From assembly GCA_964483985.1 (NCBI GenBank), contig CAZADS010000004.1, positions 1 through 24,347 of the forward strand: a DNA stretch of 24,347 bases, read 5' to 3'. Positions 1 through 7,866 of the stretch are shown here, piece by piece (within the stretch, counting starts at the first letter, position 1; the number at the start of each line of letters is the position of its first letter). This DNA is from CAZADS01 sp964483985. GTDB lineage: Bacteria; Pseudomonadota; Alphaproteobacteria; Thalassobaculales; Thalassobaculaceae. Position numbers and translations under genes: made by a program. Under the pieces are notes generated by a model. It made no database searches and was not told the DNA's origin. It was given only the letters and a program-made list of their open reading frames with translations.

Positions 1-27
1 ATGGTTCGTGAAGTCCTAGCTGTATAA
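1..27 (+). CDS. Possible 3' end of an upstream gene (partial)
   Basis: The first nine codons in frame 1 read MVREVLAV and then TAA, so a gene could end here, 56 bases before the AtuA-type small domain gene. In many bacteria that small domain gene directly follows a gene for a large AtuA/DUF1446 protein, so this stub could be the tail of such a gene. The stretch is far too short to identify and the frame choice rests only on context. It is reported as a possibility, not a recognised gene. Confidence 0.22.
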   Translation: MVREVLAV

Positions 28-83
28 TCAGTCCTTCTGCCGAGAGAGTTTGTTAGGCCTGACGTTATCATCGAGGGTACATT

Positions 84-428
84 ATGATAACAACCATTCG
101 GGTGTACGATCTGGCTCATTGCCGTGCTGGTGATAAAGGCAATACGAGTAATATTTCAGTTACAGCGTATGAAGAGACGGATTGGGCCTTTTTAAGAGAC
201 ACGTTGACCGAAGAGAAGGTGATGTCAGCGTTTGCTCATCTAGCGAAAGGTCCAGTGACTCGATATGAATTACCCAAGTTGAAAGCTCTAAATTTTGTTA
301 TTGAAAACGCGTTGGCGGGAGGTGTGACGGTATCTTTAGCCCAGGATATACATGGTAAGGGTTACAGCAACGTTATGTTAGGAATTGAATTACCAATCGC
401 GGGGAGAAACCGTTCACAGGTTCCTTAA
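84..428 (+). CDS. AtuA-like small ferredoxin-fold domain protein
   Basis: This 114-residue protein matches the small domain found at the C-terminus of, or encoded next to, AtuA/DUF1446 proteins. Those proteins are linked to acyclic terpene and other acyl-CoA catabolism, but their reaction is not well established. The family signature is visible near residues 14-24 (R-A-GDKGNTSNIS), followed by the conserved RYELPKLKALNFV segment near residues 60-72 and a Gly-rich turn before SLAQD. The start is ATG with GAGGG about 7 bases upstream. It is a complete stand-alone domain, so the large partner would be expected just left of the window, where only a possible stub remains. A symmetric hairpin terminator follows at 539-574. 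Family assignment is firm; function is not. Confidence 0.82.
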   Translation: MITTIRVYDLAHCRAGDKGNTSNISVTAYEETDWAFLRDTLTEEKVMSAFAHLAKGPVTRYELPKLKALNFVIENALAGGVTVSLAQDIHGKGYSNVMLGIELPIAGRNRSQVP

Positions 429-538
429 ACTTGTACTTTAAAATGTGGGAACTAGATGCATGGGTTTTGGAAGCTAGGATATTCGATGAAATGATTTGCT
501 GGGGTTTAAGCAAAACAATCAGAATATTCAGAAAAGAT

Positions 539-574
539 AAGATGCTGCCCAAACGCCTGATGGGGCAGCATCTT
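539..574. terminator. Bidirectional terminator between convergent genes
   Basis: A perfect 12-bp inverted repeat (AAGATGCTGCCC, 12-base loop, GGGCAGCATCTT) lies between the plus-strand AtuA-type gene and the minus-strand barrel-protein gene, whose 3' ends face each other. The minus-strand reading is followed by ATCTTTTC, a modest T-tract. The plus-strand reading has only a broken T-rich tail (CTATCTCTTTAAATCTTT). Position and symmetry fit a shared intrinsic terminator. Confidence 0.75.
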
Positions 575-596
575 CAAGGTCTATCTCTTTAAATCT

Positions 597-1214
597 TTAT
601 ATTTGGGCCACAACGCGGCTTTTGGTTAAAGTACCTAGTTCGTTTGCTCGGATTACGATTTTTTGGAATGCTTCTGACATGCCAACGGAATCGATTACAA
701 CTCCCAAATCTTCAAAAGATTTGAAATAATAGATTACTATTAGGCGACCTATATCATCAGCGATGACAGGTACTGCGGCCATGATCTTAGTATCATGATC
801 TTTCGACAAGACTTCGATATCAGGTAAAATTTCTACAGCAGCAGCCATATTCGCTCGGGCAATTTGATATTCACGTTGCATTACTACGGGATATTCCGGG
901 GCAACTTCGCCGTAAACGGTACGATATACTTCTGGTCCTATGATGGAACCCGCTGGATTAAGCTCCCTTTCATGAAGAAGTTTTGCTCTGGAAGGGTCTG
1001 TTGCCATCCGAGCGGTTAGTTTACCAAGGGCTTCAAAGTTTTCCAGGTTTGCATAGAGATGCAAATCGCCAGCTCCCTCTCCACCAACACCTCGGCCTAC
1101 GCGAACGCGTGCGCCGTTACTAGCCATGATACCCCCCATCGCCCTTACACGTTCGAGAGCTAATTCAGATTGACCTATTTTCGGAGTTATCCTTCTCAAT
1201 GATATAACTGACAT
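597..1214 (-). CDS. Tandem dimeric alpha/beta-barrel (ferredoxin-fold) protein, function unknown
   Basis: This 205-residue protein has two similar halves, roughly residues 1-98 and 108-205. In each half a beta-rich start is followed by a strand-helix unit: LHLYANLENFEALGKL in the first and LIVIYYFKSFEDLGVV in the second. This looks like an internal duplication of a dimeric alpha/beta-barrel domain of the NIPSNAP/EthD type, often found beside oxygenases and acyl-CoA enzymes. I cannot name a reaction and see no cofactor motif. The start is ATG with an AAGGA-type ribosome site on the minus strand just upstream. It faces the AtuA-type gene across a shared terminator. A long gene-free stretch separates it from the class II aldolase on the same strand, so it probably has its own promoter. 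Confidence 0.7.
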   Translation of the reverse strand: MSVISLRRITPKIGQSELALERVRAMGGIMASNGARVRVGRGVGGEGAGDLHLYANLENFEALGKLTARMATDPSRAKLLHERELNPAGSIIGPEVYRTVYGEVAPEYPVVMQREYQIARANMAAAVEILPDIEVLSKDHDTKIMAAVPVIADDIGRLIVIYYFKSFEDLGVVIDSVGMSEAFQKIVIRANELGTLTKSRVVAQI

Positions 1215-1995
1215 TATCCTTCCTTTCCCAAGTTTAAGAAACTGTGATGAAAATAGAATGAAATAAAGGGTGCACTATAAACGTATTCTGTGTTTCATTT
1301 TCATATTTATTCGAGAAGGAATGTATTCCAAACACGAAAATCTTTAAAATCAAGAAAAATATTAAGCCAAACTGTTGACCCAGGTCGCAGTTAGATTAAG
1401 CAAAGATTGCGTTGTAAAGTATAATTACATAAATTATTTTTTGGAATGAAGCGGTTAGTATTTAGGGTCTATATCCGGATTTTCGCTGAAAGTACTGTAA
1501 TAGTGGAAAATAGCTTAATATTTCTGACTCTGGTTTTTGTTGTTATAGAACAAAAAAGGTATTTGGAGCAGACAAGAATCGTTAATTTGGAGAGTTGAGA
1601 TATGACGAGTAGTTAATGGCTTTAATTTTGGAGGGACGTAAAAAATGCGGATCTGATTATCAAAGGCTGGTCCGATTTCGCATCTTTGATTATAAAACAA
1701 TGTTTTAAATTTGAAAATTATTTGGAATAGTGAGTTAGGTTGTTTCGTCGTGGAACTCAGACGGTTGATAACAATGACCGGCCGATCCATCATCTCTTCA
1801 TCAAAGACTTTTTCGCTTTTTTGGAACTAGACAGTGTTATGAAGAACTAAAGGATAAGGGCGGGATGTCTCCAATACTGACATCCCTAATTAATGAGGCA
1901 CTTTAATGCAGAAGGTAATACAAGCGCAGAAAAAATGACTCGATTTCTGGTATTGACGACTTCCTCTCTTATTGCAGAAAAGCGCCTAGACTTAA
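1215..1995. other. Long intergenic stretch without a convincing gene
   Basis: About 780 AT-rich bases separate the barrel-protein gene from the class II aldolase gene. A minus-strand open frame of 92 codons (1515-1793) is rich in Asn, Gln and Lys, has no recognisable motif and no good ribosome site, and is probably chance. The 5' part on the minus strand must hold the promoter of the barrel gene, but I cannot pick one with confidence. The right end contains the perfect hairpin at 1862-1886. No RNA gene is recognised. Confidence 0.5.
1862..1886 (-). terminator. Hairpin downstream of class II aldolase, possible terminator
   Basis: An 8-bp perfect inverted repeat (GGGATGTC, 9-base loop, GACATCCC) lies about 110 bases past the minus-strand stop of the class II aldolase gene. 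The flank on the minus strand (GCCCTTATCC) lacks a run of T, so intrinsic termination is plausible but not proven. It is the only strong structure between that gene and the long empty stretch. Confidence 0.4.
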
Positions 1996-2778
1996 TTAAT
2001 GGGCGTAATCTGGTTCTTTCCGATCCAAAATTCGCTTTAGAGCGTCGAAGTGCCACTCAGCGTTTTTGCGGCCGCCATAATGCATGGATGAACCTTGGTA
2101 GGTATCATAGGTTTTTTCAATGATGGGCTTGGGAAGTTCGCGCAGTGGGCGACCTGTCCACATTGCATAAAGTTGTACTTGAGCCACTCGTTCTAAATAA
2201 TAGAGTCGGTCATATGCTTCTGCCACTGTTTCTCCGAGGGTAAGCGCACCATGGTTTGCCATTAGAATTACAGTCTTGTCTCCACAAGTGCTTGCTAATC
2301 GGCGACCTTCTTCCGGATCAAGACCAGGTCCATCATAAGATTCGTCGTAGCCAGTTCGCATCAGTGTTCCAAGTTCCGTCTGACCGATCGGCAGGATATG
2401 TTGATCTTCTAAACGGGTTAAAGCGCTGGCAAAAGGCATGTGGGTGTGAAAAACTGCATTGGCATGTTCCATTTTTTCATGCATCGGCGCGTGAATACAA
2501 TATGCAGAGCGTTCTACGATACCCTCTCCATGCTTTACGTCACCATCGTACCCAACTTCCATAAAACAACTAGCAGTTACTTCGGACCAATGTAGACCAA
2601 ACGGAATTTGATAATACCTATTTACCTGACCTGGAACTCTTAGCGTTAGGTGATTGAAAATTCCTTCGTGTAGATCGTGCATCACAGCGCAACGGTGGGC
2701 TGCCGCTAAATCAACACGCGCTTGCCATTGTTCATCAGTATATCCCTGAGCCTGAGGCTTTGCCATTGCGTAATTCAC
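1996..2778 (-). CDS. Class II aldolase/adducin-family protein
   Basis: A 260-residue cytosolic, metal-dependent class II aldolase/adducin fold. The family's zinc-binding His pair is seen as HTH at residues 111-113, inside the segment beginning HANAVFHTHMP, and a later conserved segment reads ANHGALTLG. The N-terminal HRCAVMHDLHEGIFNHLT region also fits the family. Members cleave or epimerise sugar phosphates, or act on hydroxy-acid substrates, and the exact substrate cannot be read here. The start is GTG: GAGGAG lies 6 bases upstream of it, whereas the in-frame ATG four codons later is too far from that site. It is the last gene of a probable minus-strand unit after the LLM oxygenase (102-base gap), the KDPG-type aldolase and the PrpF-type isomerase, so it may act on a product of that route. 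Confidence 0.85.
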   Translation of the reverse strand: MNYAMAKPQAQGYTDEQWQARVDLAAAHRCAVMHDLHEGIFNHLTLRVPGQVNRYYQIPFGLHWSEVTASCFMEVGYDGDVKHGEGIVERSAYCIHAPMHEKMEHANAVFHTHMPFASALTRLEDQHILPIGQTELGTLMRTGYDESYDGPGLDPEEGRRLASTCGDKTVILMANHGALTLGETVAEAYDRLYYLERVAQVQLYAMWTGRPLRELPKPIIEKTYDTYQGSSMHYGGRKNAEWHFDALKRILDRKEPDYAH

Positions 2779-2880
2779 TGCGTACTCCTCACCAAAAATT
2801 TATACTAGACTGTATTTTCACCGTTTTATTTGATTTGGTCAATCTCCGACCGATACTTTCCATATATTAGGTTATAACTG

Positions 2881-3885
2881 TCACATGTTACAAGCATTAG
2901 CAATTTCTTCGTAGCTAATCCGGCGAGCTTCGTCATTATGAGCCCAGGTAACCACTGCCACTTCTTCAACATTTAATTGTTGGGCTAAATGGCGAATACG
3001 ATCAACCACTTCCTTTCCTGTTCCCACAAACGTGGTCCGTCTTAATTGCTCAATTCGACGCTGCTCGTGTTCCGTATATTCGGCGGCCATGGCCTCTTCG
3101 GGTGTCTCGAACGTAAGATGAAGTCCGCGGTCTCGATAAAGTTGCCAACGAGCCCGGGAACTAAAATGGAATTGCGCTTCGTCGTGGCTTTTGGCAGCTA
3201 GTGCCCAAACACAAATTCCTGCATTTGGTTCCGCGTGCCGATCACTTGGACGGTAATTTTCTCTATATAAAGTGAGAGCTTCTTTGCCACCTTGCCCATC
3301 AGTAAAAAACCATGCGAAGGCGTACGGCATGCCAAAATAAGCGGCTACTTGTGCTCCATAAGCAGAGCTACCTAGAATCCAGATTTCAGGGGCAGTGTCT
3401 CCACTCGGTTGGGCTTTAAGTTTAGCGAAAGTATGGCCGTTTTGTAATGGTTCGCCATGAACCCAAGCGTCTAAATCCATAACATCGTTTGGGAATTGAT
3501 TTGGTCGTTCAGCTGCATTGGGGTTTAGTGCGAAAGCTGTAAGGCCATCTGATCCCGGAGCTCTTCCTAGTCCTAAATCAATTCGCCCAGGCGCAAGTGC
3601 GTCTAAGACTCGAAATTGTTCAGCTACTTTAAACGGTGCGTAATGGGGAAGCATCACTCCCGCACTGCCAATTCGGATTCTCTTTGTAGTCGCGGCTATC
3701 GCCGCGATAATAATTTCAGGTGCCGTTCCTACAATAGCGGGATGATTATGGTGTTCAGAGACCCAAAATCTGTGGTAGCCGAGTTCCTCGCAATGTTTGG
3801 CTAGTGATACAGTTTCCCGAATTGCGGCGCTCTGAGGGCGCCCTGAAACGGCTATGGATTGATCAAGGACGGAGAGTTGCAGCAC
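2881..3885 (-). CDS. LLM-class flavin-dependent oxidoreductase (MsnO8/YhbW-like)
   Basis: A 334-residue single-domain bacterial luciferase-like protein of the MsnO8/YhbW group. Visible family features are the N-terminal LSVLDQS strand, GYHRFWVSEHHN near residues 36-47, the IRIGSAGVMLPHYAPFKVAEQF stretch in two parts around residues 70-92, LAPGRIDLGLGRAPG near 96-110, and the ILGSSAYGAQVAAYFGMPYAFA region. Enzymes of this class use reduced FMN, usually delivered by a separate reductase, to oxygenate a small substrate; some act without oxygen. No flavin reductase is seen in the window. It lies 41 bases after the KDPG-type aldolase on the same strand, so cotranscription is likely. The substrate is unknown. 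Confidence 0.88.
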   Translation of the reverse strand: MLQLSVLDQSIAVSGRPQSAAIRETVSLAKHCEELGYHRFWVSEHHNHPAIVGTAPEIIIAAIAATTKRIRIGSAGVMLPHYAPFKVAEQFRVLDALAPGRIDLGLGRAPGSDGLTAFALNPNAAERPNQFPNDVMDLDAWVHGEPLQNGHTFAKLKAQPSGDTAPEIWILGSSAYGAQVAAYFGMPYAFAWFFTDGQGGKEALTLYRENYRPSDRHAEPNAGICVWALAAKSHDEAQFHFSSRARWQLYRDRGLHLTFETPEEAMAAEYTEHEQRRIEQLRRTTFVGTGKEVVDRIRHLAQQLNVEEVAVVTWAHNDEARRISYEEIANACNM

Positions 3886-3926
3886 TAGAAATTCCTTTTA
3901 ATTAAACAGCCGAATTTTTTCTATCT

Positions 3927-4544
3927 TTAAAGCGCGGCCGCTTGCCGAGCCAGCTGGGATATCCCTTGCCAATCTCGATTTTTAACAAATTCACTCGGCG
4001 AAGCAAAGCTACCACCAATACAGATAACATTTGGTTCAGAAAGATAACTAGCTGCATCATGGAATTTGACACCACCGGTAGGACAAAACATTAACTCTGG
4101 ATAGAGCGGGTAAAACTGTTTAAGCATATCAGATCCGCCGGCAGATTTAGCTGGAAAAAATTTCAGAAATCTTAATCCAGCACGATAAGCAGTCATTGCT
4201 TCTGAGTTGGTTTGTACGCCAGGCAAATAACTGATCCCAGCCTTATTTGCGTCTTTCACTAAATCCATATTTAGTCCAGGGGACACGGCGAATGAAGCGC
4301 CCGCATTTAGAGCGCGATCAAAATCCGAGCTTTCTAATAGGGTCCCTACGCCCAAGCACGCTTCCGGAAACCGGCCCTTAATTTGTTCAATTGCATCGAG
4401 AGCTGTTGGAGTTCGTAGCGTTATTTCTAGCACGGTAAGGCCTCCGTCTAATAGCGCGCTGCAGAGTGGAATGGCGTCTCCTAATTGGTGGATAGTGAGG
4501 ACTGGAATAATTCTGTTTTGGTTCAAAATTTCATCAATGGACAT
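3927..4544 (-). CDS. eda: KDPG/KHG aldolase family protein (Eda-like)
   Basis: At 205 residues this matches bacterial 2-keto-3-deoxy-6-phosphogluconate / 4-hydroxy-2-oxoglutarate aldolases in length and motifs. The catalytic Glu is E40 (VLEITLRTP) and the Schiff-base Lys is K128 (RFLKFFPA), equivalent to E45 and K133 of the E. coli enzyme. GVGTL, FAVSPG, LPGVQT and FCPTGGV are also present. The enzyme makes pyruvate plus an aldehyde: glyceraldehyde 3-phosphate in the Entner-Doudoroff pathway, or glyoxylate from 4-hydroxy-2-oxoglutarate. No phosphogluconate dehydratase gene is adjacent. Here it sits between a PrpF-type isomerase (101 bases upstream) and an LLM oxygenase (41 bases downstream), which suggests a peripheral role cleaving a 4-hydroxy-2-oxoacid rather than housekeeping sugar metabolism. 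Confidence 0.9.
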   Translation of the reverse strand: MSIDEILNQNRIIPVLTIHQLGDAIPLCSALLDGGLTVLEITLRTPTALDAIEQIKGRFPEACLGVGTLLESSDFDRALNAGASFAVSPGLNMDLVKDANKAGISYLPGVQTNSEAMTAYRAGLRFLKFFPAKSAGGSDMLKQFYPLYPELMFCPTGGVKFHDAASYLSEPNVICIGGSFASPSEFVKNRDWQGISQLARQAAAL

Positions 4545-4645
4545 GTATCTCTCATTCTACCATGAACCTAGCGGGGTATTGATTTGGGTAAGTTATCGAT
4601 AGAGTGGATTAAAGGCATTTTTTTGAAACTCGGAAAAGCATTTTA

Positions 4646-5782
4646 TCAACTGCGGGACGGAATGCACACATAGCCCTCCATTAATGTTCTGGCTGTTCGA
4701 TAGGCGGTTACTTGCTGGACCGTCGTGGCCCCATTTTTTACCGCCACTTTCGCGTCCAAAGGAAGTATCCCTGAGGGATTGGCCAGTCGTACGTCACCCA
4801 AAGTTTCAGATAATAATGAATGGCAGACTGTACCGGGAATACGACAAGCCGTTGCTAGGCACATTGCTCCCGTTAAGGGCAACACACGATGAACTTGCCC
4901 CATTGACCAGATTCTAGCGGAAAGATCGGCTGACTGAGGTTGAATTAGTTGTCCCGAAATAGTTTTAAAAGCTATCGGGCTGGACACCACTCCAAGTTTG
5001 GGTGCTGATAATGGGGCTTCCCTCGGAGTAGCGGCTAATCCCATTCGCACGGCGGCTTCTTGTCGAATCTTTTCCACTGAATCCATCAAAGTAGAGTTAG
5101 ATTCAAGTTCTGCTATCGTTTCAGTTCCAGAGATGCCTATCCTATCCGAAGCAACGAACGCACAGGGAACACTAGAATCTACCAATGATGCTTCAACGGT
5201 TCCAATACCTTCTATAGTCAAACTATCTACTGGGTTCCCCGTAGGGAGTAGTTGTCCTGTCGTTGTTCCCCCTGGGTCTAAAAAATCCAATTTAATACGC
5301 GCGCCGCTGCCGCTCACTCCAGGTATTTCGAAATCGCCATTAATTTTGGATTTTCCATCTTCTAAAGGGACTGTGGCGCGGATGATTTTCTGAGAATTGG
5401 TATTGTGAATTAACACCTCACGTGCGTCGTCATTCGCGTTTAGTAATCCATTATCGATAGCGAAGGGTCCGACTGCTGATGAAAGATTTCCACAGTTTGA
5501 TGCATAGTCTACTTTTGCATCAGTTATTGAGATTTGCGCAAAAGTATAGTCGACGTCGACACCTTGTTTACTAGGTTGCCCTATAATGACTGCTTTTGAT
5601 AATGATGAAATCCCACCCCCCATTCCATTTAGTTGACGACCATAAGGATCGGGACTGCCAATTGTCAGCATGAAAACTCTATTTCGTTCAGCAGTTGTGT
5701 CAGGCAGGTCATACGAGTGAAAAAATACTCCCTTTGAAGAACCTCCTCGCATAAACGTGGCGGGAATTCGTATTTGTCCCAT
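4646..5782 (-). CDS. PrpF-family isomerase/tautomerase
   Basis: This 378-residue protein belongs to the PrpF family (diaminopimelate-epimerase fold). It includes 2-methylaconitate cis-trans isomerase of the methylcitrate cycle and 4-oxalomesaconate tautomerase (GalD) of gallate degradation. Diagnostic segments are RIPATFMRGGSSKGVFF at residues 5-21, NGMGGGISSLSKAVII, DYTFAQISI and YASNCGNLSSAVGPFA. The last carries the conserved Cys. The start is ATG with GGAG about 10 bases upstream. No prpB, prpC or acnD neighbour is present, so the methylcitrate role is not supported by context. A downstream KHG-type aldolase favours isomerisation of an unsaturated tricarboxylate or oxoacid. It is probably the first gene of a four-gene minus-strand unit and is divergent from the Sel1-repeat gene. 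Confidence 0.87.
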   Translation of the reverse strand: MGQIRIPATFMRGGSSKGVFFHSYDLPDTTAERNRVFMLTIGSPDPYGRQLNGMGGGISSLSKAVIIGQPSKQGVDVDYTFAQISITDAKVDYASNCGNLSSAVGPFAIDNGLLNANDDAREVLIHNTNSQKIIRATVPLEDGKSKINGDFEIPGVSGSGARIKLDFLDPGGTTTGQLLPTGNPVDSLTIEGIGTVEASLVDSSVPCAFVASDRIGISGTETIAELESNSTLMDSVEKIRQEAAVRMGLAATPREAPLSAPKLGVVSSPIAFKTISGQLIQPQSADLSARIWSMGQVHRVLPLTGAMCLATACRIPGTVCHSLLSETLGDVRLANPSGILPLDAKVAVKNGATTVQQVTAYRTARTLMEGYVCIPSRS

Positions 5783-5957
5783 AATATGAAAACTCCGAAT
5801 GTATTAGGTGGTTGCGTAAAACCATTAACATAGTGCAAAACCCCTCAGATAATATACCATTATAGATGTCAATTTACCTGATGGATGATTCATCTTTAGT
5901 CCTCATGGTTTATTTAGCTCTAGAAGTAAAGTTTTGAAAGCTAAGGGGAGTGCTCTC

Positions 5958-7076
5958 ATGAGATTCTTTGTCTTGTGCACTAGGGAGATTTGGTTTTTTC
6001 CGATATTAACCGTGATGACTTTTATAATGCTTTTATTCCACATTCCGCTTTCATTTGGTGGGGAGGGCCTTCCGCAAAGGTGTAAAAGCAGCCTTGAACA
6101 GACACGAATTTGGATTAGAGCTACCGATCCCAAAGCACCTGATGATGAAAAAATCAAAGTGCAAACAGCAATTGAGGAAACCAGTAAGGTATGCAGATTG
6201 GCCAGGGAGGCGTTTCCAAAAAATGGGGAAGTGTTAGTCAATAATGCATATGCTTTTTTTTCTAAAGGAGACAAACTCTCCGGGGTAAAACTGATTGAGG
6301 CTGCAGCAGACATTGGATACCCGCCTGCGATGGTTATGCTTGCGCGTTATTTGGGTAGTGGAGAAATACTTGAAAAAGATGCGGAGGCTGCTTGGATGAT
6401 GTTAATTCAAACTCTAAAATCTGAGCATGTACCTTCTCGCATCCAGGCTGCTTTGGAATTTATGCCAGGAGGAGTAGGGCCTGAAAACCCAAAACGAACC
6501 AAAAAAGTGTTGAAACAGTTAATTGGTGCAGGAAACGCTGAGGCCATGGTTGTTTATGCAATGAAGGTCCTTGGACTTCGTAAAGCAGAAGCAGGTAGCG
6601 AAATCGCTAATGAAGGTATCGCTCTTTTGAAGAGAGCGGCGCGAGAAACTAACGACGGTAGAGCGCTTATCTTGTTGAGTCTGATTCATAATCAAGGAAC
6701 GATGATTAAGCGCGATAAGCAAAGAGCCATCCAATATGCCCAACGCGCGATCGATTCTGGTATATCTCGTGCTTTTGGGACAATGGGCCAAATTTATCAA
6801 AATGAAGGGAATATGGATAAAGCAATTAAATGGTTTAAAAAAGGCGCTGAATTCGAAGATGGTTTTTCCCAAGGTATGTTGGGCTTTATGTACTCAGGGG
6901 GCTTTGGTGTTGAGCAAGACCTAGATATGGCTGTCAAATGGTGGACAAAGGGACGTTGGAATGGCGACAAATTATCCGCAAGTTATTTACAAGTGCATCG
7001 AGAAAGGCTGGCTGCCAAGAAAGCGTGGCTAGAAAAACAAAACGAAAAAACAAAGGAAACCAAGCCAACTAAATAG
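5958..7076 (+). CDS. Sel1/TPR-like repeat protein with signal peptide or N-terminal anchor
   Basis: A 372-residue protein with a hydrophobic N-terminal segment (residues about 10-27, after a short positive stretch), which marks export or an inner-membrane anchor. From about residue 100 there are Sel1-like repeats. Recognisable units include the AADIGYPPAMVMLARYLGSG region, the ERAIQY-type helix pairs around ALILLSLIHNQG, DSGISRAFGTMGQIY, and a last strong unit GAEFEDGFSQGMLGFMYSGG followed by DMAVKWW. Such repeats bind proteins. I chose ATG at 5958 because AAGGGGAG lies 7 bases before it; an in-frame TTG eight codons earlier has no such site. The C-terminal tail is highly charged (Lys/Glu rich). 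It stands alone between divergent and convergent minus-strand neighbours, and its partner is unknown. Confidence 0.8.
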   Translation: MRFFVLCTREIWFFPILTVMTFIMLLFHIPLSFGGEGLPQRCKSSLEQTRIWIRATDPKAPDDEKIKVQTAIEETSKVCRLAREAFPKNGEVLVNNAYAFFSKGDKLSGVKLIEAAADIGYPPAMVMLARYLGSGEILEKDAEAAWMMLIQTLKSEHVPSRIQAALEFMPGGVGPENPKRTKKVLKQLIGAGNAEAMVVYAMKVLGLRKAEAGSEIANEGIALLKRAARETNDGRALILLSLIHNQGTMIKRDKQRAIQYAQRAIDSGISRAFGTMGQIYQNEGNMDKAIKWFKKGAEFEDGFSQGMLGFMYSGGFGVEQDLDMAVKWWTKGRWNGDKLSASYLQVHRERLAAKKAWLEKQNEKTKETKPTK

Positions 7077-7087
7077 GAATCCGGATT

Positions 7088-7777
7088 TTATCTTAAATCT
7101 TCATTGGATAAGCTAAAATGAAGACGATATGTGCCTAAGTTTGCATTTTTGGCCCCATGTTGAATAAATGAATCTTGGGACAAGATGCCGTTTTTCCACA
7201 ACTCGTCAAGAGGGCTGACTTCGATACCTTCAACAAAAACGACTAAATCAGCAACATCATCCGGTCTGCCTCGCATGGCTTTTTCTTTGGTCTCTGTGTT
7301 GCTAATGCTTGGATCTCCCTTTAAGAGATGTGCGGCAACAATTCCTGGTTTTCCTATCAAATTGGGAAATACATTTTGGGAAAGCCAATTTACCAGATTA
7401 TTTTTATTAGCTACCTCATTCGTCACTCGGGCGGTTAGAATTGCTGCACCGCCGCCGATCCCAATAGAGCTTACTACTTCACTCAATGTTCTATTATTAT
7501 CTTTGATATTGGGACTTATTCGCTGTGTCCAAGGTGTGGGTGAATTTAGCCGCTTAAGATAGTTTTCAGATGACAGGGTGGCTAATGATTCGGTTTCGTA
7601 AAAGTGAAAAAATTCAGGTTCACCTTCAATAACGACATAACGCCGGCCTCGAAGAAAACCTGGGATTCCTACTCTTTCCGGGACGTGTTCAAAACAATGC
7701 CAGTGATTGTAGTCGGCTTGGAGATCTTTGGCTACATTGTGCCATATTGCAGCGACACCTTTTCCTAATAATGGCAT
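7088..7777 (-). CDS. Tandem dimeric alpha/beta-barrel protein (EthD/NIPSNAP-like), function unknown
   Basis: A 229-residue protein with two ferredoxin-like halves, roughly residues 1-105 and 106-229. The first half carries an aromatic and His-rich signature (ADYNHWHCFEHVPERVGIPGF) followed by RGRRYVV, typical of small EthD/NIPSNAP-like proteins that sit next to catabolic enzymes. The second half begins GGGAAILTARVTNE and has GKPGIVAAHLLKGD, which looks like a second copy of the fold. The start is ATG with AGGAG 6 bases upstream. It is divergent from the Gfo/Idh/MocA gene and converges with the Sel1 gene across only 11 bases. It is similar in plan, though not obviously in sequence, to the protein at 597-1214. 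No catalytic assignment is possible. Confidence 0.68.
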   Translation of the reverse strand: MPLLGKGVAAIWHNVAKDLQADYNHWHCFEHVPERVGIPGFLRGRRYVVIEGEPEFFHFYETESLATLSSENYLKRLNSPTPWTQRISPNIKDNNRTLSEVVSSIGIGGGAAILTARVTNEVANKNNLVNWLSQNVFPNLIGKPGIVAAHLLKGDPSISNTETKEKAMRGRPDDVADLVVFVEGIEVSPLDELWKNGILSQDSFIQHGAKNANLGTYRLHFSLSNEDLR

Positions 7778-7821
7778 TGAATTCTCCTTATTGCAGGTGG
7801 CCTGATGCTTTTGAAGTTTTT

Positions 7822-7850
7822 TTGATAGACTTGGAAGGAAGAATTAATAG
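7822..7850 (+). promoter_or_regulatory. Candidate sigma70-type promoter for the Gfo/Idh/MocA gene
   Basis: TTGATA (7822-7827) and TAATAG (7845-7850) are separated by 17 bases, in the short divergent gap just before the oxidoreductase start at 7867. The -35 box differs from consensus at one position and the -10 box is weaker. If used, the mRNA leader would be only about 10 bases. It was found by eye. Confidence 0.25.
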
Positions 7851-7866
7851 TAGTAGGTATATTGCC

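Noticed and set aside
1515..1793. Minus-strand open frame of 92 codons in the long gap
   Set aside because: The composition is typical of translated AT-rich noncoding DNA, with no motif, no ribosome site and no neighbour relation.
1893..2123. Plus-strand open frame overlapping the end of the class II aldolase gene
   Set aside because: It is antisense to a well-supported gene over most of its second half and has no family features.
5884..5894. Short palindrome GATGATTCATC between the divergent PrpF and Sel1 genes
   Set aside because: It could be an operator half, but it is too short and single, with no regulator gene nearby, to support a call.
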